From Chloroflexota bacterium (GTDB lineage Bacteria > Chloroflexota > Anaerolineae > Anaerolineales > UBA11579), in assembly GCA_016191875.1 (NCBI GenBank), contig JACPVG010000003.1, positions 36,683 through 100,682 on the forward strand: a stretch of DNA of 64,000 bases, in the 5' to 3' direction. The first letter of the stretch is position 1. Every line of letters begins with the position of its first letter. Under the pieces are notes generated by a model. That model had not been told where the DNA came from. It ran no database searches and was given only the letters and a program-made list of their open reading frames with translations. Made by a program: the position numbers and the translations under genes. Shown one piece after another: positions 54,326-64,000 of the stretch.

Positions 54326-54958
54326 GTGGAAGCCATCGAAGTCTTACAACACGTCGCCCAGGAGACCGCCGCCTGCACAAAATGCGCGCTGCACCATTCG
54401 CGCAAGAAGGCCGTGCCCGGCGCCGGCCCGGCGGACGCCCAGATCATGTTCATCGGCGAAGGGCCGGGCTTCCATGAAAACGAACAGGGTCTGCCCTTCG
54501 TAGGCGCGGCCGGGAAATTTCTGGATGAACTGCTGGCGGGCATCGGCCTGCGTCGTGAGCAGGTCTACATAACAAACGTGGTAAAATGCCGCCCGCCCGG
54601 AAACCGGGACCCCCAGACCGAAGAACTGACCGCCTGTGACCCTTACCTGGAACGCCAGATTCAGGCCATCAACCCGAAGGTCATCGTCACCCTGGGGCGG
54701 TTCTCGATGGCGAAATTCCTGCCGCACGCCAAGATCAGCGCGGCGCACGGCAGGCCGGTGAACGTGAAGGGCCGGCTGGTGGTGCCGTTCTTCCATCCGG
54801 CCGCCGCCCTGCACCAGCCTTCCCTGCGCCCGGCGGTGGAAGCCGATTTCGCCAAATTGCCGGACCTGATTCGCCAGGCGGCCGATGCCCCCGAAGTCCC
54901 GCCGGCCGCGCTATCCCCCGAAGACAACGAAGAACCCAAGCAACTGTCTCTATTCTGA
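54326..54958 (+). CDS. Uracil-DNA glycosylase, family 4-like (Fe-S)
   Basis: The 210-aa enzyme removes uracil from DNA. It has the active-site block GEGPGFHENEQGLPFVGAAG and the late FHPAAAL (HP motif). Cysteines in ACTKC and KCRPPGNRDP and a later C (TACDPY) fit the 4Fe-4S cluster. GTG 54326 (GGAGGG 6-7 nt upstream) is preferred; ATG 54263, inside rimI, would add 21 residues. Confidence 0.9.
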   Translation: MEAIEVLQHVAQETAACTKCALHHSRKKAVPGAGPADAQIMFIGEGPGFHENEQGLPFVGAAGKFLDELLAGIGLRREQVYITNVVKCRPPGNRDPQTEELTACDPYLERQIQAINPKVIVTLGRFSMAKFLPHAKISAAHGRPVNVKGRLVVPFFHPAAALHQPSLRPAVEADFAKLPDLIRQAADAPEVPPAALSPEDNEEPKQLSLF

Positions 54959-54964
54959 GGACCC

Positions 54965-56290
54965 ATGACCACCACCAAAGACACCCTTCTCCAAAAGATC
55001 GCCGACAAGACCGCCAAAATCGCCATCCTGGGCCAGGGCTACGTCGGTTTGCCGCTGGCCGCCGTGTTCGGCGAAGCGGGTTACGAAGTCATCGGCATCG
55101 ACCCTGACCGCCGCAAGATCGACGCGCTGGAAAAAGGCCAATCCTACATCGGCGACGTGTCGACCGAAACGGTGGCGCGGTTGGTGAAGACCGGCAAACT
55201 GCGCCCGACCGCCGACTTCGCCGCCCTGGCCGAGGCGGATGCCGTCTCCATCTGCGTCCCAACCCCGCTGCGCAAGACCGGCGACCCGGATCTGACTTTC
55301 ATCGTCTCGGCCGCCGAGGAGTTGAGGAAAACCCTGCACCCCGGCATGGTCATCGTGCTGGAAAGTACCACCTACCCCGGCACCACCCGCGAACTCCTGC
55401 TGGATAGGCTCACGCAGGGGAGCGACCTGAAGGTGGGCGTGGACTTCTTCCTGGCCTTCTCCCCGGAACGGGTGGACCCCGGCCGCGAAGACTGGACCAC
55501 CAAGAACATGCCCAAGGTCATCGGCGGCGTCACCCCGGCCTGCTCGGACGTGGCAACCGCCTTTTATAGTGGGGCGATCGACAACGTGGTGCGCGTCTCC
55601 TCGGCCGAGGTGGCCGAGATGGCGAAACTGCTTGAAAACACCTTCCGCATGGTGAACATCGGCCTGGTCAACGAGATGGCCCTGATGTGCGAGCGCCTGG
55701 GTGTGGACGTATGGGAAGTCATCGACGCGGCTGCCACCAAGCCCTTCGGCTTCATGAAGTTCACCCCCGGCCCCGGCCTGGGCGGCCACTGCATCCCCAT
55801 TGACCCCCTGTACCTGTCGTGGAAGCTCAAGTCGCTCAACTACACCGCCCGCTTCATCGAACTGGCCTCCGAGATCAACACCAACATGCCGCGCCACGTC
55901 GTCAGTCGGGTGCAGGACCTGCTCAACACGCAGAGCAAATCGCTAAACGGCAGCAAGGCGCTGGTGTTGGGCGCGGCCTACAAGCCCGACATCGACGATA
56001 TGCGCGAATCGCCGGCGCTGGATGTCATCGCTCTGCTGCGCGAAAAAGGCGCGCAGGTGGAGTACCACGACCCGCACGTGCCGCACATCCATCACGAGTT
56101 CGACGGCTGGGAGATGGACAGCGCGCCCGACCTGTATGAAGCCGTAGCCGCCGCCGATATTGTGGTGGTGGTCACCAACCACAGCGCCTACGATTACGCC
56201 GCCATCCTGAAGAAGGCCAACCTGATCTTCGACGCCCGCAACGCCTACGGCAAACTCGCGCCGGGCAACGCCAAGGTGGAACGGCTGTAG
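54965..56290 (+). CDS. Nucleotide-sugar dehydrogenase, UDP-HexNAc type (WbpA/TviB-like)
   Basis: The 441-aa enzyme has the NAD site ILGQGYVGLPLAAVFGEAGY (19-38), PTPLRKTGDPDLTF, the catalytic Cys region GPGLGGHCIPIDPLYLSW and GAAYKPDIDDMRESPAL. GGHCIPIDP marks the group that oxidises UDP-N-acetyl-hexosamines to uronic acids, unlike the UDP-glucose enzyme at 44308. First of the polysaccharide genes; the next gene overlaps by 1 bp. Confidence 0.9.
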   Translation: MTTTKDTLLQKIADKTAKIAILGQGYVGLPLAAVFGEAGYEVIGIDPDRRKIDALEKGQSYIGDVSTETVARLVKTGKLRPTADFAALAEADAVSICVPTPLRKTGDPDLTFIVSAAEELRKTLHPGMVIVLESTTYPGTTRELLLDRLTQGSDLKVGVDFFLAFSPERVDPGREDWTTKNMPKVIGGVTPACSDVATAFYSGAIDNVVRVSSAEVAEMAKLLENTFRMVNIGLVNEMALMCERLGVDVWEVIDAAATKPFGFMKFTPGPGLGGHCIPIDPLYLSWKLKSLNYTARFIELASEINTNMPRHVVSRVQDLLNTQSKSLNGSKALVLGAAYKPDIDDMRESPALDVIALLREKGAQVEYHDPHVPHIHHEFDGWEMDSAPDLYEAVAAADIVVVVTNHSAYDYAAILKKANLIFDARNAYGKLAPGNAKVERL

Positions 56291-57264
56291 TGGCCCGTTA
56301 CCTGCTGGCCGGGGCGGCCGGGTTCATCGCCGCCCGCGTCGCCGAACTGCTCATGGCCGACAGCCACACCATCGTCGGCATTGACAACCTCAACCACGCC
56401 TACGACGTGCGCATGAAGGAATATCGGCTGGAACGCCTGCGCCAGCAGCCCGGCTTCGCCTTCCACCGGCTCGATATCGCTGACAAGGACTCCGTGCTGT
56501 CTCTGGCCGCCGATGGCCCCTACGACGCCGTCATCAACCTGGCGGCCCGCGCCGGCGTGCGCGCCAGCCTGGAAGACCCCTGGGAATACCTCGCCACCAA
56601 CACCACCGGTACGCTCAACCTGCTGGAACTCTGCCGCTGGAACGAGATAAAGAAGTTCGTGCTGGCCTCCACCAGCAGCATCTACGGCGCGGATGCCCCC
56701 CTGCCGACCCCCGAAACCGCCGACAGCAGCCAACCCCTCCAGCCCTACGCCGCCAGCAAGAAGGGCGCCGAAGCGATGTGCCACGCCTATCACTACCTGT
56801 TCGACATCGACGTGACCGTGGTGCGTTATTTCACCGTCTACGGCCCCGCCGGGCGGCCGGACATGAGCATGTTCCGCTTCGCCAAGTGGATCGCCGAAGG
56901 CCAGCCGGTGCTGGTCAACGGCGACGGCGAGCAAACGCGCGGCTTCACCTACGTGGACGACATCGCCCGCGGCACCATCCTGGCCCTCAAGCCGGTCGGC
57001 TACGAGATCGTCAACCTGGGCGGGCACGAACAGATCGCCATCAACGCCCTCGTCGCCCTGCTGGAGGAGATGCTGGGGAAGAAGGCGCAGGTGGAATACG
57101 GGCCGTTCCACAAGGCGGATATGGCCGCCAACTGGGCGGACGTGAGCAAGGCCGGTGAACTGCTGGGCTGGGAGCCGCGCGCGCCGTTGCGCGAAGGCAT
57201 TCAGAAGATGGTGGACTGGTATCTCGAAAACCGCGAGTGGGCGAAGGACATTGCTACCGACTGA
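56290..57264 (+). CDS. NAD-dependent sugar-nucleotide epimerase/dehydratase
   Basis: The 324-aa SDR enzyme has the glycine motif GAAGFIA (8-14), NLAARAGVRAS, TSSIYG and the catalytic Y-x-x-x-K in YAASKKGAE. RYFTVYGPAGRPDMSMFRF resembles UDP-glucuronate 4-epimerases. Translation starts at GTG 56290, sharing one base with the dehydrogenase stop. It would epimerise the uronic acid made upstream. Confidence 0.87.
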   Translation: MARYLLAGAAGFIAARVAELLMADSHTIVGIDNLNHAYDVRMKEYRLERLRQQPGFAFHRLDIADKDSVLSLAADGPYDAVINLAARAGVRASLEDPWEYLATNTTGTLNLLELCRWNEIKKFVLASTSSIYGADAPLPTPETADSSQPLQPYAASKKGAEAMCHAYHYLFDIDVTVVRYFTVYGPAGRPDMSMFRFAKWIAEGQPVLVNGDGEQTRGFTYVDDIARGTILALKPVGYEIVNLGGHEQIAINALVALLEEMLGKKAQVEYGPFHKADMAANWADVSKAGELLGWEPRAPLREGIQKMVDWYLENREWAKDIATD

Positions 57265-57299
57265 TGGCGCCTCCGACATATCTGGAATCTTCATCCGTC

Positions 57300-57370
57300 C
57301 GTAGGGGCGGGTTCAAGGATGCGCAGTATCCCAACCCGCCCGGCAGCCACCTTGCGGCGTGCCCCTGCGG
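57300..57370. repeat. GTAGGGGCGGGTT / AACCCGCC inverted segment
   Basis: Arms GGCGGGTT (57305-57312) and AACCCGCC (57331-57338), flanked by GTAGGGGC and GTGCCCCTGC. It resembles other GTAGGGGC repeats (59881). Confidence 0.5.
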
Positions 57371-57385
57371 CAAAGGATCATCCTG

Positions 57386-58741
57386 ATGTTCGCCCGCCTG
57401 CGCGCCCTGTATCACCGCGTCTTCGAGACCGAAATCCTGCGCCGCATCGTGCGTAATTCATCCTATCTGGTCAGCGCCACGGTCTTTGCCGCCGCCCTGG
57501 GCATGCTGCAGAACGTCTTCCAGTTCCGCGTGCTCGGCCCGGCGGGGGTGGGTCTGTTGGGCGCCCTGGCTACTTTAACCAACGTCCTCAACCGCCTCAC
57601 CGCCTTCCGCATTGACGAACTCGTGGTGCGCTATGTGCGCCTGTACCAGGAGCGCGGCGAGACGGAGAAGGCCGCGGCGGTATTCAAACTGGCCGCCCTG
57701 CTCGAGTCGCTCGGCGCGCTGGCCGCCTTCGCACTGATCGTCGCGCTCGCGCCGCTGGGCGTGCGCCTGTTCTCCGACCAGCCCGGCACCGAGGGCTGGT
57801 TCATACTGTACGGCGCGCTGGTGCTCATCAACCTGTTCTTCGACAGTTCGGACGGCGTCCTGCAGGTCTTTGATCGGTTCAACGCCAAAGCCGTCATCGA
57901 TGGCATCCAGAGCGTCATTCGGCTGGGCGGCACACTCATCGTGTTTTTCACCGGCGGCGGGCTGTTCGAGATCATCCTGGCCGAACTGGCCGGGCGGCTG
58001 GCGCGGGCGCTGGGTATGCTGTTTATGGCTCTCCAGACCGCGCACCGCCAATGGGGGCCGGGCTGGTGGCGCACGCCGTTTTCGGCCCTGGCCGAGGATC
58101 GCCGCAGCCTGCTCACCTTTGCCTTCAGCGCCAACCTCAGCGCCACCGTCAGCCTGGTGGCCAAGGACAGCGAAGACCTGTGGGTGAACGCCTTCCTCGG
58201 CAACACGGTTGGCGGGTTCTACAACGCCGCCCGCAACCTGATCGGCTTCCTCCAGATTCCTATCAGCCCGCTGGCCAGCACCACCTACCCGGAACTCTCG
58301 CGTTCGGTGGCACAGAAAGACTGGCACAGTGTTCGCCATGTCCTGCGGCGCGGGTCGTTCATGGCCGGGCTGTACTCGCTGCCCATCACCCTGCTGCTCA
58401 TCCTGTTCGGCCGGCCGGTCATCACACTCTACGCCGGAGAGGATTTCCTGCCCGCCTACGAGCCGCTGGTCATCCTGCTCATCGGTTACCTCTTCGTGAA
58501 TGTGTTCTACTGGAACCGGGTCGCCCTGCTGGCCTTCAATCGGCCGGTCTACCCCACCCTGGTCAATTTCGTCGCCATGCTGTTCAAGGTGGGCGGGATC
58601 TTCCTGCTGGCCGAACGCTACGGGGCGGCCGGCTTTGCCGCCTTGCTCTCCGGCTACTACATCTTCACCATCAGCGCGGCGGTGCTGCGAACCCGCGCCG
58701 ACCTGCGCCGCCGGCTGGCCGCCACACCCTCCCTGGCATGA
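57386..58741 (+). CDS. Polysaccharide flippase, Wzx-like (MOP superfamily)
   Basis: The 451-aa polytopic protein has about 12-14 helices and begins RIVRNSSYLVSATVFAAALG, typical of oligosaccharide flippases. It would move lipid-linked repeat units across the membrane. ATG 57386 has AAAGGA 8 nt upstream; GTG 57359 is a weaker option inside a repeat. The ATGA overlap with the next gene shows coupling. Confidence 0.88.
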   Translation: MFARLRALYHRVFETEILRRIVRNSSYLVSATVFAAALGMLQNVFQFRVLGPAGVGLLGALATLTNVLNRLTAFRIDELVVRYVRLYQERGETEKAAAVFKLAALLESLGALAAFALIVALAPLGVRLFSDQPGTEGWFILYGALVLINLFFDSSDGVLQVFDRFNAKAVIDGIQSVIRLGGTLIVFFTGGGLFEIILAELAGRLARALGMLFMALQTAHRQWGPGWWRTPFSALAEDRRSLLTFAFSANLSATVSLVAKDSEDLWVNAFLGNTVGGFYNAARNLIGFLQIPISPLASTTYPELSRSVAQKDWHSVRHVLRRGSFMAGLYSLPITLLLILFGRPVITLYAGEDFLPAYEPLVILLIGYLFVNVFYWNRVALLAFNRPVYPTLVNFVAMLFKVGGIFLLAERYGAAGFAALLSGYYIFTISAAVLRTRADLRRRLAATPSLA

Positions 58742-59850
58742 AACTCATCCTGGCCGCCCCTGCCAGCATCCCCGGCCGCGCCGCCAACAGCATCCAGTCC
58801 ATGAAGATGGCCCAGGCGTTTGCCGCCATCGGCCACGAAGTGCGCCTGCTGGCCCCTGGCGCCGCGCCCGGCCTGAAGTGGGAAGAACTCGCCCGGCTTT
58901 ACGGCCTGTACACGCCCTTCGAGATCGCCTGGCTGGATTCCCCGGCGCGCCTGCGCGGTTACGCTTTCGCCGTGCAGGCCGTGCGCCACGCCCGCGCCTG
59001 GGGCGCGCACGCCCTCTTTACCCGCCATCCGCAAACCGCCGCCCTGGCCGCCCGCCGCCTCCCCACTGTCCTGGAAATGCACGATAGGCCCCAGGGCCGC
59101 ACCGGGCCGCTGTTGTTTGCGCTGTTCCTGCGCGCCCGCCGCGCCGACCGGCTGGTGTGCATCAGCCGCGCCCTGGCCGATGACCTTAGCAAAACCTTCG
59201 GCTTCCCCATCGAGGAGCCGTTCACGCTCGTCGCCCCGGACGGCGTGGACCTGGCGCGCTACGCCGCCGTTCCGGAGCCGGAGGCCGCCCGCGCCGCCCT
59301 CGGCCTGGCGCAGGCCTTCACCGCCGGCTACACCGGCCACCTGTACCGTGGTCGCGGTGCGGATCTGATTCTCGAAATCGCCCGCCGCCTGCCGGAGGTC
59401 AACTTCCTGGTGGTGGGCGGCGAACCCGCCGACGTGGCCGACCTGCGCGCCCGCTCGGCCGACCTGGGCAACGTGAAGTTGGCCGGCTTTGTGCCCAACG
59501 CCGACCTGCCCGCCTGGCAGGCCGCCTGCGACGCCCTGCTCATGCCCTACCAGCCGCGGGTGGCGGCTTCCTCCGGCGGCGACATCAGCCGCTATCTCAG
59601 CCCGATGAAGATGTTCGAGTACCTGGCCTGCGGGCGGCCGGTGCTGTCCTCCGACCTGACGGTGCTGCGCGAAGTGCTCACGCCAGAAAACGCCGTCCTG
59701 CTGCCGCCCGCTGACCCGCAGGCCTGGGCCGATGCCATCCGCGCCCTCGCCAAAGACCCCGCCCGCCGCGCCGCGCTCTCTGCCGCCGCCCGCCGTACCG
59801 CCGAGCAGCACACCTGGGAAGCCCGGACGCGGCGCATCATCGAAGCGTGA
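58738..59850 (+). CDS. Glycosyltransferase family 4-like
   Basis: The 370-aa GT-B enzyme has an N-terminal SIQSMKMAQAFAAIGHEVRL, a central VAPDGVDLARY and AGYTGHLYRGRGADLILE, and the C-terminal nucleotide-sugar E-x7-E region (SPMKMFEYLACGRPVLSSDL). It transfers a sugar from an NDP-sugar to a growing glycan. Donor not clear. It overlaps the flippase stop by 4 bp. Confidence 0.88.
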   Translation: MKLILAAPASIPGRAANSIQSMKMAQAFAAIGHEVRLLAPGAAPGLKWEELARLYGLYTPFEIAWLDSPARLRGYAFAVQAVRHARAWGAHALFTRHPQTAALAARRLPTVLEMHDRPQGRTGPLLFALFLRARRADRLVCISRALADDLSKTFGFPIEEPFTLVAPDGVDLARYAAVPEPEAARAALGLAQAFTAGYTGHLYRGRGADLILEIARRLPEVNFLVVGGEPADVADLRARSADLGNVKLAGFVPNADLPAWQAACDALLMPYQPRVAASSGGDISRYLSPMKMFEYLACGRPVLSSDLTVLREVLTPENAVLLPPADPQAWADAIRALAKDPARRAALSAAARRTAEQHTWEARTRRIIEA

Positions 59851-59880
59851 TTACTGACATTCCAATCGCTCAAGACATTC

Positions 59881-59910
59881 AGTAGGGGCGCAGCATGCTG
59901 CGCCCCTACT
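59881..59910. repeat. 30-bp perfect palindrome AGTAGGGGCGCAGCA...
   Basis: Perfect 15-bp arms with no loop. It has no T-tract, so it is more like a dispersed REP-type repeat than a terminator. A relative with 12-bp arms is at 24497. Confidence 0.8.
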
Positions 59911-59936
59911 GCCAATCCGAGTTTGCATGCCCCGGC

Positions 59937-59951
59937 TAAAGCCTCGACTCC
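59937..59951 (-). repeat. Recurrent 15-mer GGAGTCGAGGCTTTA
   Basis: Identical copies at 1858-1872 (minus, at the methyltransferase stop), 51819-51833 (plus, from the NUDIX stop) and here (minus). Confidence 0.8.
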
Positions 59952-59990
59952 AGCGTATCAACCAGTTGGACGAATCAGTCGCCTGTATAA

Positions 59991-60992
<1,002 letters not shown>

Positions 60993-61036
60993 ACCCTGCG
61001 CATGGTAGAATCCGCCGCGCCCCCGCTCTCAACCCC

Positions 61037-62950
61037 ATGACCTTCCGCGACCGTCTATCCAGAATCGCCACCGACCGCAACGCCATCCTGCTGGCGCTGC
61101 TGGGCGGGCTGGTGTATGCCGTCCTGGCGGTTATCATCGCCCACAACACCCCCACCCTGCTGGACGAGGGCGCCTACCTCACGAAAGGCTATTGGTACGT
61201 CAGCGGCCAGTACGAGATGTACGGCGACTATGGCCCGTGGGACAACCAGATGCCGCTGGCTTTCCTCATCCCCGGCGCGGTGCAGGTCTGGGTCGCGGCC
61301 GGTCTGCGCTCGGCGCGCTATTTCAACGTCCTGCTCTCTCTGCTCCTGTTGGGCGGCGTGTGGCTCGGCGCCAAACGCCTGAGCAACCCCTGGTGGGCGG
61401 CCTTCGCCGTGTGGACCCTGGCGCTCAACCCCATCACGATTCAGTCCTATATCTATGCCGCCACCCAGATTCTGGGCGCGCTGCTGCTGGCCTGGGCGCT
61501 GGCCTTCGCCTTTGACCCTGAACGCCGCTTCGCGCAGCTGGCCGCCAGCGTCGTGCTGCTGGCCCTGCTGGTGATGACGCGCATTACCCTGATTCACGTG
61601 CCGCTCTTCTTCATGATCTATTTCCTGTGGCGCGACGGCTTGCGCACAGCCCTGAAACTGGCGTTCATCGCCGGAGTCGTCTTCATCACCCTCAACTTGC
61701 TCTACTGGCCCGGCATCCTGGATATGTGGGTGCGCTTCCTGCCGATCACAAAAGTCGCCCCGGCCGCGGCCCAGTTCGAGCCGCCGCGCGGCGCCGAGAA
61801 CTTCTGGCTGGTGGAAGCCGACGCCATCTCCCGGCTGGCGAGTTTCTGGTACGGTGTGCGCTTCACCTTCCTGCCCGTGCTCGCCATCCTCTTCGGACTG
61901 TTCATGCTCTTCGCCCGCCGCCTCGACCCGAAATCCTGGCAGTTCAAGACCGCCGCCGTGTTCTACCCCATGCTGCTCGTCCTCTTCTGGATTCACGCCG
62001 ACGCCAGCGTATCGGGCACGTATTGCGTATTTTGTTTTCAGGGCTACCTCGCCTTCTTCGCTTTTCTGGGCGTGATGTTGTTCGCCATGCTGATGCATAC
62101 CGGCGCTGCCTGGCGCGCAGGCTGGCCCCGCGTCGCCTTCGGCTGGGCCGCCGCCCTGAGCGCCGTCGCGCTGCTCACCGGCTGGGGCTTCGCCACGCGC
62201 GCCTTCTGGATCGACAAAGTGCTCTCTCCGCTCAACGTGCAGCGCGTGTTCATGGTCCTGCGCCTGCCCACCGCCTCCGGCTTCCAGCGCGCCTTCTTCT
62301 GGGCCCGCGATACCTACGGCCTGACCGACAAGACCACCCTCGATTTCCTGATGCCCTTCGCCCGCCAGTACGGCCCGGCGGTCATCGGCCTGCTCATCGC
62401 CCTGGCATTGCTGGCGCTCGTGGCGCTCGTTCGCTGGGGGCTGGCGCGCCGCGGGTTGGCCCCGCGGCCCTACGGCCAGGCGCTGATGGCCGCGCTCTTT
62501 GGCTTTGCGCTTGTCCTCTCGCCCACCCCACTGATGGGGCTGGACTACCCCGTCCAGCGCTGCGGCGACGTGCTGGCCGCCCAGGAGGAGATTGGCGCCG
62601 GGCTGCGCGCGCTGGTGCCGGAAGGCGCGCTGGTGTTCTGGGGCGGCTTCAAGTCCGCCGCGCCGCTGCTCTACATCCTCGACTGGGCTGAGACCTACCC
62701 CTCGCAGGTCAACGGTTCGTACAGTTTCCGGCTGGCAGGCGACGACGAGGAACTGGAACGCTACGGCTTCTGGTCGCCCACGCTGCGCGATCGCTGGCTG
62801 GAGAACGCCGACATCCTCCTCCTCACCCGCACCAACAACAAGATCGATGCGATTCCCGACCACTGGCAGTTGATCGGCCAATTGCCCGCCCAGGATGCCT
62901 GCGGCTCCGAAGGACCGCTACTGGTTTACGCTAACCTCAGCCGCCCCTGA
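61037..62950 (+). CDS. Polytopic membrane glycosyltransferase-like protein
   Basis: The 637-aa protein has about 12 hydrophobic segments and a first-loop acidic motif TLLDEGAYLTKGYWYVSGQY, like GT39/ArnT-family (GT-C) enzymes with the catalytic acid in loop 1. The C-terminal about 130 residues are soluble. It probably transfers a lipid-linked sugar outside the membrane. Placed 44 bp after gmd. No SD is seen before ATG 61037; TAGAAT lies 25 nt upstream. Confidence 0.75.
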   Translation: MTFRDRLSRIATDRNAILLALLGGLVYAVLAVIIAHNTPTLLDEGAYLTKGYWYVSGQYEMYGDYGPWDNQMPLAFLIPGAVQVWVAAGLRSARYFNVLLSLLLLGGVWLGAKRLSNPWWAAFAVWTLALNPITIQSYIYAATQILGALLLAWALAFAFDPERRFAQLAASVVLLALLVMTRITLIHVPLFFMIYFLWRDGLRTALKLAFIAGVVFITLNLLYWPGILDMWVRFLPITKVAPAAAQFEPPRGAENFWLVEADAISRLASFWYGVRFTFLPVLAILFGLFMLFARRLDPKSWQFKTAAVFYPMLLVLFWIHADASVSGTYCVFCFQGYLAFFAFLGVMLFAMLMHTGAAWRAGWPRVAFGWAAALSAVALLTGWGFATRAFWIDKVLSPLNVQRVFMVLRLPTASGFQRAFFWARDTYGLTDKTTLDFLMPFARQYGPAVIGLLIALALLALVALVRWGLARRGLAPRPYGQALMAALFGFALVLSPTPLMGLDYPVQRCGDVLAAQEEIGAGLRALVPEGALVFWGGFKSAAPLLYILDWAETYPSQVNGSYSFRLAGDDEELERYGFWSPTLRDRWLENADILLLTRTNNKIDAIPDHWQLIGQLPAQDACGSEGPLLVYANLSRP

Positions 62951-63123
62951 CGCAAGTTCTTGATCATGACGCGTAGGATATAATCTGAGCATTCTCCCGT
63001 ACTCCCGCAATCGCAGATAGTCGCGTGTTACAGCGCTTGGCTACTGAAGAGAATGCGCTATGGAGTACCGGGATTTTCTTTGAGCGATATCTTGATCTGG
63101 AGGCTGGATTGGCTGCTGACCCC

Positions 63124-63981
63124 ATGAGAATCCTGATGCCCGACGGTCGCACGTTAGGCGTTTCAGAGTACGGCGACCCTTCAGGGCGCCCCGTGCTTTA
63201 TTGTCATGGTTCGCCCGGCTCTCGCCTGGACTGGTTCCTGGCGGATCCCGACAATACGTTGGCCGCAAGGCTGGGTCTGCGGGTGCTGGCCCCGGACCGA
63301 CCTGGAATTGGCGATTCCTCATTTCAGCCGGGCCGTCGCATTAAAGATTGGGCGAATGATGTACGCGTTTTGGTTGACGCTTTGGGCGTCTCCAGGTTCT
63401 TCCTCGTCGGTCTATCCATGGGCGGGCCGTACGCGTTGGCTGTTGCTCATGCCATGCCGGAGCGTGTGATCCGCCAGGCTATTGTGAGCGGGGTAGGTCC
63501 TCTCATCCCATCGTTGACTCGGGGTATGGGTCCGGGCAAGCATGTTTTTCGGCTGGCTCGATGGCTGCCGGGCCCGGTAAATTGGTTATACGCGCAGATG
63601 CAGCGGGGCCTCATTGATGACCCCGATAAGGTGATCCAGCAGGTCGTCACCACTCTCCCGGAACCGGACCAGCAATTGCTGGAAGAGCCCCGGATTGAGG
63701 ATGCGTTTCTAAAGACGTTTGCGCATTCTCTCATACAGGGGCCGCGGGCCTTAACTCTTGAAAGCGGGTTGGCCGCGCGGAAATGGGATTTCCCGTTGTG
63801 CGAAATCACCGTGCCTTCAGATTTTTGGTATGGCACACAAGACAGGAACGTACCACTTGTGATGGGAAAATATCTGGCCGGGCAGGTTCCCGGGGCAACT
63901 CTTCATGTCTTGGAAGGACACGGGCACTTTACTGTGGGTGTTCGCCAGATGGAACCTATTCTTCGCCAATTGACCCAATGA
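63124..63981 (+). CDS. Alpha/beta hydrolase
   Basis: The 285-aa protein has VLYCHGSPGSRLDW (oxyanion), DRPGIGDSS, the nucleophile elbow VGLSMGGPYA, an Asp in WYGTQDRNVPL and a late His in LEGHGHFTVG, a complete triad. It is a typical cytosolic hydrolase of unknown substrate. ATG 63124 gives the usual N-terminus (MPDGRTLGVSEYGDP); the frame is open to 63025, and a TATAAT at about 62979 leaves room for a longer form. GC content looks lower than in the polysaccharide genes. Confidence 0.87.
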   Translation: MRILMPDGRTLGVSEYGDPSGRPVLYCHGSPGSRLDWFLADPDNTLAARLGLRVLAPDRPGIGDSSFQPGRRIKDWANDVRVLVDALGVSRFFLVGLSMGGPYALAVAHAMPERVIRQAIVSGVGPLIPSLTRGMGPGKHVFRLARWLPGPVNWLYAQMQRGLIDDPDKVIQQVVTTLPEPDQQLLEEPRIEDAFLKTFAHSLIQGPRALTLESGLAARKWDFPLCEITVPSDFWYGTQDRNVPLVMGKYLAGQVPGATLHVLEGHGHFTVGVRQMEPILRQLTQ

Positions 63982-64000
63982 GCAAGGAAAAGCCTCTTCC

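Noticed and set aside
58051..58737. Upstream extension of the GT4 gene inside the flippase gene
   Set aside because: The 229-residue extension is Arg/Pro/His-rich and out of frame with the flippase; ATG 58738 in the ATGA overlap is the real start.
59881..59910. Terminator for the GT4 gene
   Set aside because: The palindrome has no loop and no T-tract, and a relative of it occurs in an unrelated spacer; better described as a dispersed repeat.

Overview
The window is a high-GC chromosomal segment from a bacterium that I infer to be a Chloroflexota (Anaerolineae-like) member. The grounds are many lipoproteins with Thr-Pro linkers, sparse Shine-Dalgarno (SD) sequences with several apparently leaderless genes, an aldehyde:ferredoxin oxidoreductase (AOR)/MoaD pair and a GatCA operon. 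No rRNA or taxonomic marker is present to prove this. Gene order is mosaic: short operons on both strands separated by repeat-rich intergenic spacers.

Left part (1-6.5 kb) is accessory: a DinB-family gene cut by the window edge, a tRNA-Pro remnant, an IS110-family insertion sequence, a methyltransferase, about 780 bp of unusual phased word arrays, and an AT-rich restriction-modification pair. From 6.5 to 24.3 kb most genes are on the minus strand: an SbcC-like ATPase, gatC-gatA, a thiamine operon behind a TPP riboswitch (thiamine pyrophosphokinase, binding protein, a PPOX flavoprotein, permease), an AOR with its MoaD-like protein, a sensor histidine kinase and a lipoprotein hydrolase. From 24.7 to 35 kb are a large Cys-rich formylglycine-generating-enzyme-like lipoprotein, a cold shock protein, an HD-GYP protein, a geranylgeranyl-reductase-like flavoprotein, a phytoene/squalene synthase and selA.

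From 35 to 54 kb are two tandem GT39-type membrane glycosyltransferases, an M29 aminopeptidase, the infC-rpmI-rplT translation operon (infC apparently starting at AUA), tRNA-Pro(CGG), a DsbA-like protein, UDP-glucose dehydrogenase, an Rrf2 regulator, carbonic anhydrase, a wHTH/nucleotidyltransferase pair and urocanate hydratase. From 52.5 to 63 kb a mostly co-directional plus-strand block carries tsaE-tsaB-rimI, a type-4-like uracil-DNA glycosylase, then a surface-polysaccharide cluster (two sugar-nucleotide enzymes, flippase, GT4 transferase, gmd, membrane glycosyltransferase), and ends with an alpha/beta hydrolase.

The most unusual signal is non-coding. At many intergenic loci there are arrays of short words with an exact period of 7, 8 or 11 nt. 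Several are arranged as a left array, an unrelated centre and a right array of complementary words. Each locus uses its own word set, and two copies at 3.16-3.53 kb share a 28-bp core while their flanking words change in a compensatory way.
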